A stretch of DNA of 64,000 nt. Source: Entophlyctis helioformis. Its lineage: Eukaryota > Chytridiomycota > Chytridiomycetes > Chytridiales > Chytriomycetaceae. Shown here one piece after another: positions 34,201 to 43,598 of this stretch (its first letter is position 1; each line of letters starts with the position of its first letter). The notes under the pieces are model-generated. The model ran no database searches. It was given only the letters and a program-made list of their open reading frames with translations, and was not told the DNA's origin. Location: assembly GCA_025526915.1 (NCBI GenBank), contig JAHLKH010000143.1, forward strand, positions 1 to 64,000, given 5' to 3'. The translations under genes and the position numbers were made by a program.

Positions 34201-37200
34201 GCTTCATGATCTGTCTGCTGCCCACTGCCGGCATGCCAGACGTCGTGTTCCGCCGCACAGCATGCCTTGCCCTTGTGCGATGCTGCTTCAAGGGCATGAG
34301 CGTCAATCCCGGCATGCTGCGTGGCCTACTCGAGTATGTGTCGCAGCAGATGCTCGTCAACAAGCACTGGAGCTACCAAGTGTGAGTGTGTTGCTTTGCT
34401 GCCGCTGGGCACTACTGCTTGGAGCAAGACTGACGTCGCGCGTTTGGCTACACCAGATCGGCGCTCAACATCCTCGGCCTGATTGTGCGACTCAAGGCGC
34501 CTGGTGTCGCTGAATCCATCCTCCACCAGTACCTTGACTTGTGCCTCGAGTTTCTGCACAACACGCCGCTGTCCATTATCAAGATTGCCGTGCTCAACTT
34601 TCTCGAAATCATGCTGATGGTGTTCCCTAAAGCCATGGGCATCAAGCTGCAGGAGATCCGCGATATCACCAGGTGGGGCATGCCGCTAGCCTTGACTGTG
34701 CCGGTGGCTTGATAACAGACTCACACTGGCTGCGACAGAGTCATGTTGGTGGACAAGGACGCCGAGGTCGTCGCTGGTGCATGCCGTATCTTTCCACTTA
34801 TCTTTCGCGCAGTCACCAAGGTCTCAACTCGTGCGTTCCACGGGTACCTGCAAAGCGAGATTTCCACCATCCTGGGCGGTGGTCTTGAGGCTGCAGGAGA
34901 TCCTCTTGTGTCAAGCCTCACAAACGATGAATCTTCGCGTGCGTTCTTGCCATACGGATGCCGAGTCGATGGCTGCTGTGCTGGAATGGAATGCTTGCTG
35001 ACGTGGCCGGATGAACAGGTGTCGTGTCGTTGTGTATCCAGTGCGTTGGAATGATGAGCGAGGGCATTGGCAATGCATACTCGGTTGCTCAGGGGCTGAT
35101 GAAGTTCACCGTGCACAACAATCCCGACTTTCGGGCTTCTGCTCTGACGGCCATCTTGAGCCTTGTAAGTCGCCGTCATGGCTGCCAAGAGATCCTCGAC
35201 GCTTACGCATCCATACCTTGAACAGTTGCACACGATGGAGCAGCAAGAGAGTTCAGCCATCATCTGGATGCTGCTGCCCTTATACGCCGACCCAAACAAA
35301 CTGGTTCGGCTGCTGTTTGCACGGTTCTTGCGCAATCTGCCCAACATGGTCGAATCGCGGTGCCAGGGTCTGGTCCCGCACAACGACGACATGGCCATCC
35401 TGCCTCTCACGCAAGTACCCTGCGTCAATGCGCCGCTTGCCTTGCTATACCCGCTGATCGCTTACCGACGCAACGCGACGTGGCATGCTTAGGTCATGGG
35501 AGGAGATCCTGACCGACACCGCCACGATCAATATCGTCAACAAGAACCTGCAAGACATTATGCTGGACATTGACGCTCTCAATCCCCACCCCTTCTCGGT
35601 CGATCTGGTGAGTCGCTGGCGTCTGGCTGTGTGTGGCGCTGCATCGAAAACAGCCACTCACTCACTGACTGCTCATAGCCCGCGGAGGATGATGGCTTCC
35701 ATCTGCCGACCGTGTCCGAGAAGCTCATGGCGCGTTACAAGGTTCTCGCACAAGCAACCACGTCAGCAGTGCCGCCGGCCATCCAGAGCGAGGTGGTCTA
35801 CTTCCTGCAGGAGATGCAGAAACAGTCGCTGCTGCGTGCCAATTCCATCCTCGTCCTGTCCGAGTTTTGTTGCCAGCACGAGACGACCTTTGTTGAGATT
35901 GGCGACATGCTTATCAACTATCTCAGCCAAGAGCTCACGCCTGACAACACTTTGCTGATCGAGGCGTGTATTCTGGGTATCGCCAATATCTCTGGTGAGT
36001 GACTTCAGACCATGCGCCACTGTCTTGTGCGAGTCGTTTGGCTGATACACCTGTGATGCTGCACAGCGACGGGATCACACACATTCAAGCAAATCTTGAC
36101 AAAGATATCGACGCCGACGGTGCCAAACGAAGGCGATCTGCTGGCTCTGCTGTTCATGTCGGATATGATCAAAAGCATGGCCGTGAACAAGGCGCCTGAG
36201 CTGCTGTCCAAGGTCGTTCCAGTCATTCCCAACACGCGCAGCACGCTCAAAAAGCGCATGTTTGCAGTCTATCTCGCCAGTACGTTCAGACACACTTGCG
36301 CACTTGCACACATGGCATACGAGCTGCACTGACTCTATCAACCACAGTCGATCTGTCGCTGGTGGCTGGCCAGGACGAAGTCAAACTCGTGCTGGATGCC
36401 GTCAACACGTTCACAGACAACCTCGACGACAAGAGCGTCAAGCAGCAGATCCAGCAAGCCACGAGCCGCATCCTCGCCGAGACAGGACCCAAGCATCCCG
36501 TCTTCCGCAACATGCTCAACCAAGCCAAGCGCGACGTCAAATCCAAAGACGCCTCCCAGCGACAGCAGGCGCTCTATGTGTTCCGCCTCTTTGCGCCGCA
36601 CATGTCCATGGAGGACTGCATGTGGTTTGTGTTCCATTTCCTGGCAGACTCGTCGCTTCAAGTCCGCACCATGTCGCGAGAGATCATTGCACAGGCCAAG
36701 GTTATTGAGTTTGCATACCCGACCCTGCAGCGCAATGTGGCCAAAACCGGCCGACGTGCTGAGCTGCTCGCGCTCGGTCGGTTGCCTGCCATGGCATCGC
36801 TGGGTCTGTCGATCAACGATGCCTCATCTCAGTCGGTATGTCTTGTGTTGTCGGAATGCTGGATGCGCTTGGGATGATGGCTGACGCTCTGCTTCGCGGC
36901 AGGACGAGGATGTTGGATACATGCCCGTGAATGATCCGTTCAACTCGGCATACTACTCGTCAGAGCGCCGGTCCAAATTCACGCGCATGTACGGTCTGAG
37001 CGAGCAGTCGTTTGCCAAACTGGTTGCACCAGTGACACAAGGCGTCCTGGCCAGTATCGAAGCAAGAGCGTCGAACATCGAGCGCGTCTCGCCCGAGGCG
37101 ATTTCCAAGAGCCAGTGGGTGAGTGGCTTTGCCATTATCATGTGGTGCGACGCGATGGGACTAACGCAGGTCGTGCTGCAGCTGCTGAAACTCGAGCCAT

Positions 37201-39067
37201 TGACCATCCTGCACGACTTGATTGGTCTCTATCCGAGTGTCGCATCAGAACTCATCGAGACCCTGCTTTCAAGTGTCGAGTCAGGCAAGTCTTGACGCTG
37301 TGGCGCTCCTTGTGTGGGCATGCTTCTCATCGTGAATGTCCGCGTACACAGGAACCAAGCTCAGAGCAACCATGGGATCAAACGACATGCTGCCTACGTC
37401 ATCGCAGACGAACCTCACAACCGACAAGACATCCGATGAGCACGATGTCGAAACCGCTACCCACAAGATCGACGTCCTTTCAAACTTGCTCATCGCCCAT
37501 GACGGCATCGGCACCAAAATGCCGCATTGGCTGAAGCGATTCCAGACCGTGATCACGTTCTGCTGCGACTCGGCCAACAAGATCCGCGAGAGCCTGTACA
37601 TGGACATTGAGCGATCCTTTTACTTTTTCAATGAGTTTGTGGACATTCCTATTGTCTCTGACGAGCAGTGAGTGTCGATGGCTTGTACCGCATGGGCGAT
37701 GGTGGGCTGACTGTGTTTTGCGCAGGTTCGAGTCGCTTGAACGGTACCGCGAAACCACGCACGAGGCGACGCTGGAGATTGTCAAGTCTGGCAAGACCGA
37801 GAAACTCACGACACTCGACAACCGCCGTGTGGAGATGAACGAAAGCGTTGATGTCAAGGTGTGTTGCTGATGCCCGTCCTCTGTGTATCCGTGGGGCTCT
37901 CAAGACGGAATCGCTAATGCGGCAAATGCCAATGGCCACAGAGCGAGCAGCTGCGCCGCATCACGATCATTGCGCTGCATCTGTTGTCTGGATACGGGCT
38001 CTGCAACGCGCTGTCAACAGCATCGCGTGTCGAGCAGACAGCCGAGGCGTTCCATTTCATTGCCGACATGCTCAGTGACGAGCACCGGTACGTGATCGTG
38101 CGTTTCCCCCCTTGCACTGACGAGATGTGCACTCACATCGACATCACGCCCTGCGCTGTGCAGCGGACTTCGCATCGCTGCGGTGGAGGCTCTGGTGACC
38201 ACTGTGCAGCTCCAAAGCGAAAGCATTGACAATACCGAGTTTATCGAAAAGATTGACAATATTGTCGGCGAGCTGCTCGCCAAACTCAAGAGCGAGTACC
38301 AGTCGCTGTATCGCCGAGTGCGTCGATGCTGCCATGTTGTTTTGGTGCATGCGCGTGACTGACGTGGGCTGTATTGCACGGAGCAGAAGGCAGACTATGC
38401 AACGCTCATCTCGCATTTGGTGATTCCGATCTCCAAGCACGAGCATCGGCTTGAGATCCTGCGTCTACTGGTGCAGATGTGGCGCGACCCCGACAGCGAA
38501 GTCCGCATTCCGTCGATTCGCATGGTTCTGGTGAGTCAAGCTGATATCTGCACGACAAGCATGCATGTCTAATCCTGCTGTGGTGCAGAAAATGGGTCAG
38601 GCTGGACTGCCTGAAGTGCTGTCATCGTTCGAGGAAGAGAAAGTCGGTGGTACGTCAGGGCTGCGTGGTTCTGATGGACGCGCCATTCTGGATCTAATCG
38701 TTCATGACGTGGCGCAATCTGGCTCTGTGTGGATTGATGCATGGATCTATGAATGGATGGTGTACGCGGACACACAGGCGTGGCATCGCAGGCACCGGTC
38801 GAGACAACGCAGCAGCCGCCGATCCAGATCATGAAAGAGCTGGCAAGCCTTGTCAACAATGACGACTATGGCGACAAGGACGTGCTGCAGGAGCTGCTCA
38901 AGTGGCGGTTCTCTCTGCCTGCATCCAAACCAGGCACGGCTGGCGGCATGACGAGCAAGCCCATGACGCCTGCTGCCGGCAGCATTGGCGCTCTTCCCGG
39001 TGCCAGCAAGCCCAACTCGCCCGGCACTGCGACTGGAGGCAAGCCTATTTCGCCCACGGCCAACTAG
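31214..39067 (+). CDS. Giant alpha-solenoid (HEAT/ARM-like) protein, family not recognised
   Basis: Twenty-two exons encode about 2,090 residues. Exon starts: 31214, 31886, 33146, 33384, 33713, 34134, 34457, 34739, 35019, 35226, 35503, 35679, 36067, 36348, 36903, 37352, 37726, 37942, 38164, 38387, 38589 and 38778. Nearly all introns are 55-150 nt with agreeing phases. The translation is helical throughout, with HEAT-like helix pairs (LAVHYVVQLISLLGHHGK, VRIPSIRMVLKMGQAGLPEV), a Gly-rich loop near residues 75-95 and a Pro/Gly/Ser-rich tail (PASKPGTAGGMTSKPMTP). No catalytic motif was seen. Such proteins are usually scaffolds or transport factors. Two junctions are unsettled: exon 3/4 (33325/33384) does not keep phase, and the exon 11 start was set at a GGGAG acceptor. 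The intron after 37284 uses GC. Confidence 0.8.
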
Positions 39068-39249
39068 CCAAACAAGGCCGGATGCGTGTAGACGATCGAC
39101 TGCCAGACGGCTGCGGCTGGAACGGATGCAAACCAAGGCCGACTTGAATAGAGTACAGCGGCAATGAATTCACGCTCTCGATAATGTCCTTGTTCATGTC
39201 CACGTTTATGCCTGCCATTCCACCTGGCCGGACGCCAGACATGGACAGG

Positions 39250-39274
<25 letters not shown>
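39250..39274. repeat. (CA)n microsatellite
   Basis: Dinucleotide run of about 12 units between the solenoid gene and the uL11m 3' end. Confidence 0.9.
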
Positions 39275-39280
<6 letters not shown>

Positions 39281-39314
39281 ACAAGCATCGCACATGGACG
39301 TCCATCTGTCCCGT

Positions 39315-39764
39315 CTATGCAACGACCTTGATGCCCATGCCCCGTGCAGTGCCAATGACTCTTGAGCACACCTTTTCGAGCGGCACACCGACGAAGCCAG
39401 GATCCTTGGCCTTGATCTTGGCAATCTCATACACATGCTTGAGCGACATCTCGGCAACAATGGTTTCGGATGGCCGTGCGGACCCCTTCTCGATGCCCGT
39501 CACCTGCTTGAGGAACCATGCCGTCGGCGGCGTCTTGGTGACGAATGTGAACGACCGGTCTGGGTTGACGGTCACGATTGCGGTGATCGGAATGCCCGGT
39601 GTGAGGTCCTTGGTCTGGTCGTTGAACAGCTTGCAAAAGTCCATGGACTTGACACCCTTTTGGCCGAGGGCGGGGCCGACGGGCGGTGTGGGTGCGGCCT
39701 TGCCTGCGCCCACGAGGAGGCGCACTGTGGCCGCTGCTGTCATGGCTGCTCCCTTCTTGGACAT
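39315..39764 (-). CDS. MRPL11: Mitochondrial large-subunit ribosomal protein uL11
   Basis: Intronless 149-residue protein of the L11 family, close to bacterial length. It shows the rRNA-binding signature TPPVGPALGQKGVKSMDFCK, the PITAIVTVNPDRSFTF strand block, TPPTAWFLKQVTG and the C-terminal RNA-binding domain ending RVIGTARGMGIKVV. The bacterial-type rather than cytosolic L12-type sequence marks it as mitochondrial. The N-terminus (MSKKGAAMTAAATVRLLVG) is a short basic targeting-like stretch. Its start is 70 bp from that of the V-ATPase subunit e gene on the other strand, so the two share a promoter region. Confidence 0.93.
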   Translation of the reverse strand: MSKKGAAMTAAATVRLLVGAGKAAPTPPVGPALGQKGVKSMDFCKLFNDQTKDLTPGIPITAIVTVNPDRSFTFVTKTPPTAWFLKQVTGIEKGSARPSETIVAEMSLKHVYEIAKIKAKDPGFVGVPLEKVCSRVIGTARGMGIKVVA

Positions 39765-39834
39765 GTTGTGTGTGTGTGTCGGCTGGCTGGCGGGCTGTTT
39801 TTGTCGACTTTGAACTCTTGCGCCAAACTGCTCA

Positions 39835-40477
39835 ATGGCGTTCCTCACGGTCGTAATCTCGTTTATCGTCTTTGCCCTGGCCACGGCGGCCGGCTTTGTG
39901 TACATGCCCAAGGGCCCCGACATTCTGTGAGTCCGGCCAGACAGGCAGGCAGACAGACAGGCAGGCAGGCAGACAGGCTGTCCGGCAGACAGCTGGCCAC
40001 AGAGACAGGCAGACTGAAAGCGGCTGCCGTGCCGTCCTCGTCTCTGCAGCGTGCCCTGGTTGCCGTCAAGCTAACAAACTGTGACCTGCTGCGACAGTGT
40101 CTGGAGAACATGTCTGGTTCTGAGTGTCGTCAGCTGCTGGATCATGTAAGAAGACTGCCGATGCTCCGCCGTCATGCCAGCCTGTTTGCAGCCGCTGCCT
40201 GGACGGCTGACTGACTAAGCCTGTTCTCGTGGCACGACTCTTCGCCACCAACTCGCGGTCGCGTCGTTCGTCAATGCGCAACTGCTCGCTCGGCAACGTC
40301 TGTTGATGCAATGGCCGCGCCGTGCTCGGATGGCTGGACCGAATGCATGCATGCATGAATGCACCTTGGATGCTGAACGTCAGGTGGGCCGTCACGTACA
40401 TGGCACAGCTCAACCCGCTGATCAAGCCGGAGCGGACATTCGGCCATCTGCCTTCCAATGGCTCTGGCGGACACTAG
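39835..40477 (+). CDS. VMA9: V-type ATPase membrane-sector subunit e
   Basis: Tiny Vo subunit with two transmembrane helices, needed for V-ATPase assembly. Exons 39835-39926, 40098-40145 and 40384-40477 give 77 residues, the family size. Helix 1 is VVISFIVFALATAAGFVYMP, followed by the PKG motif. The 48-nt exon 2 supplies the second helix start (VWRTCLVLSVVSCWIM). Exon 3 gives the family signature WAVTYMAQLNPLIKPER. Phases agree (CT|T, AT|G). The pieces are invisible as ORFs; the assignment rests on the reassembled pattern. Confidence 0.88.
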
Positions 40478-40621
40478 TGTTTCTCCCTGGATCTGCAGAT
40501 CTCAGCGAGGCTCGATACATCAGTGTGCTGGCAGCAGACACTCGGGATCGCACAATGAACAGCGACCCAACCAGCAACATGGGACGAATAAATAATGCGA
40601 CAGTCTCTTTCATTGCTGCAT

Positions 40622-41610
40622 TTATCCAAACGCAGTGCGCTTGCGTCCGCGTTGCCGAACTGCCGCGTTGGATGCATGGCTGTCAATTCAACAATGCCGA
40701 GCCAAGACAGGCAACGCACCAACCTTCTTCAAACTTCTTGGTCACCGGCCCTGCGTTCTTGGACCGCGCTCGATATGCTGCCATGATAGCATTGAACTGA
40801 CGCCGTCCAATCCACCGTCAGTCGTCTGGCATTCTGCTCCATTTCAAGTGCAGGCAGCACCGTCGCGACTCACCAGTGCTTTGGCGTCTCTCGGATGCGT
40901 GCTGATGATGGCACGCTCGAGCACATACAGATCCACGCCCTTGTCTTCCGAGAGCGTGGTCGAGTAGCTCAGTCCAAAGTCGATCCAGACCAGCCGGCGG
41001 CTGTCCTTGCGCAGGATCATGTTGGATGTCGTCAGATCGCCATGCACCACATCCATGTCGTGAATGACAGCCAGGTTGGTGCCGATCGCCGCAGCAATGC
41101 TCTCCACTAAAATGCAGCCAGACACAGGCGTGGTCAGGACGAGTGTAAGCAGTCGGCAGCACCTCGCATTCGCACTCACGCTCTTGGGTCGTGGTGCCTG
41201 CACGAAGCACATCGCGCACGGTCTCGCCCTCGACAAACTCCATGTAGATGCAGCTGTTGGCAGTATCAAGGAGGTACAGCGCAGGCGTGTCGAGCCCGGC
41301 CCGACGCAGCCGGTGCAGACAGCGGGCCTCTTGCACCACTCGCCGCGCAGTAAGCTTCTCGTCCAGGACAGGGTGTCTGTATGCCTTCTTGAACCGCTGC
41401 TTGACAATGGCCGGCCGGCCGCCAAAGTCTGTCTTGAACACTCGCTGCGTGTCAAGCAGCGCACGAGACTCGGTCAGCTGTCCAAAGCAGGTGTGTGCAG
41501 CCACCAAGCCGGCCAAGCCGGCCAACCAGCCGCCCGCTGCCTCGGCTGGTCTGCCAGCTGCCACTCACGGCCTCCGCGCCTTGCTTGATCAGCGTGTGCG
41601 AATCTGCCAT
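40622..41610 (-). CDS. BUD32: EKC/KEOPS complex kinase-ATPase Bud32 (PRPK/TP53RK)
   Basis: Atypical kinase of the KEOPS complex that makes t6A at position 37 of tRNAs. Five exons: 41569-41610, 41180-41444, 40874-41106, 40724-40796 and 40622-40659; 216 residues, normal size. Reading in order: [30 protein letters not shown] (ATP-site lysine), [30 protein letters not shown], catalytic loop [11 protein letters not shown], metal site [29 protein letters not shown], and the C-terminal [12 protein letters not shown], which carries the basic RxRGRKR tail typical of the family. All phases agree. It is divergent from RPC9 with 37 bp between start codons. Confidence 0.95.
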
Positions 41611-41647
41611 CTCGCGAACGTTTGCCCAACAAACCAAAGAGTCGACC

Positions 41648-42168
41648 ATGGACGTTGTTGACCACTGCTCGGCCCTCCGTGAGTCCTGCTACGCTGCCCT
41701 GCGCACCACTGTCTGCCACTGGCAGCCCGTCTCACTGACCGCAGCACACCATGCGATGCGACAGTCAGCAACTACGAGGTGCTCACGCTCATGAAGACCA
41801 ACTTTGCCAAACACAACTCGACGGCCCCTCGCCAATCCGCATTCATCCAGGACCTGCGCACCATCGAGTACGAAGTCATCAAGTACCTCGAGGCCAGTCC
41901 AGTCGCTGGCCAGTCGCCCGACCAGATCCAAGGCGCTCTTGCCGAACTCAAGTCCTGGAAGCTCACCAAGGCCGAGAAACTCATGCTCATCAACCTGCGG
42001 CCCACAACGCGAGTCGAGGTGTCGGCTGTGCTGGAAGAGTGCGAGACGCGGCTCAACGACGACGAGCTGGGGCAGTTGCTGGAGATCCTCGACCGGCATT
42101 TGCCGTACTCGAAGCCTGTTGTGGCGTATGAAGAGGCTGCCGAGGATATGCAGGCCGAAGACGCATGA
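41648..42168 (+). CDS. RPC9: RNA polymerase III subunit Rpc9 (CRCP)
   Basis: Stalk subunit of Pol III that pairs with Rpc8. Exons 41648-41678 and 41765-42168 (86-nt intron) give 144 residues. The junction C|TC restores MDVVDHCSALLSNYEVLTLM, which matches the family's ANSALLSNYEV start. Next come TIEYEVIKYLEASP, the diagnostic LKSWKLTKAEKLMLINLRP, and the HRDC-like end ECETRLNDDELGQLLEIL with an acidic tail. Confidence 0.92.
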
Positions 42169-42283
42169 TTGGCGCTCTGAGACCTTGACGAACAGCAAAC
42201 AGTAAAACTTAATGGACAAAGAGCAGCACCTCTTATGGATCATGTACAGATGCTCGCGATCGACATCGGTGGCTGATGCGCAT

Positions 42284-43567
42284 TCATTCCTGGACTAGGA
42301 TCTGATGCTGGAACAAAGACTCTCCATTTGCTGCATCGTCCAGTCAGAGATCAGCCGTGGTCCTTGACTATAGCAAAGCCGGCCATTCTCCACGTACCTT
42401 GCGGATCCTCTCTTCGGCACGCCTCCGAGCCTCTGTGATCAAGCAGACACGCTGTCAGCACCAGTGACACTGTCTGAAGCTTTGCGACATATGCAAACTC
42501 ACGCTGGAATACATTGCCAGGTGTAGCCTCCTGGCGGTGCTTGCTAGGCCCGTTCTCCATTGACCCGACAGACGATCGCTGGCCAGCCAGCAGCCCAGCC
42601 AGCAGCCCAGCCGGTGCACGTGGCGCCAGCACGAGGCTCACAACGTTCCCGCGCTCGTCCTTGGCATGGTAGCGCGTGAACAGATCAATCGATCTGGGAT
42701 CCACCCATGTCGTTGTCCGCGTGTTGTGGTCAATGTAGTATGTGCGTCCATCGGCCGTCCTGGCTGCCTCCCAGTTCTCTGGCAGGCTCGTGACGCGGTC
42801 ATGATAGCCGTCTGATATCGTGATGGTGCTATCGCTCTTGGCGATCTCCGGCTTGGCCCATATCGTTTGCGCTGGATGGGTAAGCGCGTCCTTGCCTGCT
42901 CGTCCTGGCGCGTACGTTGGTGTCAGCCAGCCAGCATCACGACAGAACGCGACGGCAAGCGTGCTGCACAGACCAAACGGCTTTGAAAACAGTTTGGTCA
43001 GGTGCGTGCTAAGACTGGTGCTTGCGCTGGGATGTGCCTTGCTTGTGCTACATTCCACTGCCGTTGGCATGGGGGAAATAAACTCGGTGGAGTCGGACGG
43101 ATCCATTCCAATCGACGCCATATTGGCAGATGCCTCCAAAGCAAGAGCGCTGTTGTATGTCGCTGTCGACATGCGCAGATCAGATGGGTACGATGACAGG
43201 ATGGTCGAGCATGGCGACGGTGTTGTGCCGGCCGTCTTAGCAATCGTCTCCAGTGTGCCACTGCTGCCGTCGTTGCTGCTGTCGTTGCTGTTGGTGGATG
43301 TGCTGATAGGCGGTAGGCGGACAGCGGGAATTTGGTTGCTGCCTCGATTCGTTCGAGCGTTTGGCGCTCCTGGACAACGGAGTCTGACAGCTGTGCCGGA
43401 GATCGGCTGCCTGTGTGTGCAAGACGGAGATCAGCCATCAGCCGCAAACGCCAGTACGTGTTGGTATGCCCAATGTCAGATAGAGTTTGGTCTAGGCGCT
43501 GGCTTTGACAAGGCGGCATGTCAATCGCTCACCCGTCCGAATCCATGGCTCGCACATAATAGCGCAT
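42284..43567 (-). CDS. Single-WW-domain protein, family not recognised
   Basis: Proposed exons 43533-43567, 42503-43410, 42398-42432 and 42284-42307 give 333 residues; all phases agree. The only clear domain is a WW domain near residues 200-232 ([20 protein letters not shown] followed by [11 protein letters not shown]), with both tryptophans and the Tyr pair intact, so it should bind Pro-rich ligands. The N-terminus is Ser/Thr/Pro/Asn-rich and disordered; the C-terminus ends in a short basic helix ([14 protein letters not shown]). ATG 43567 lies only 31 bp beyond the DONSON stop codon, so the 5' end is the least certain part. Confidence 0.65.
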
Positions 43568-43598
43568 CAGGAAGGTTAGAAACAGAGCCAGATCTTCA

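Noticed and set aside
40955..40980. tRNA-like string (GTGGTCGAGTAGCTCAG) near 40960
   Set aside because: It lies inside conserved BUD32 codons ([15 protein letters not shown]) and cannot fold into a full cloverleaf with a matching acceptor stem.
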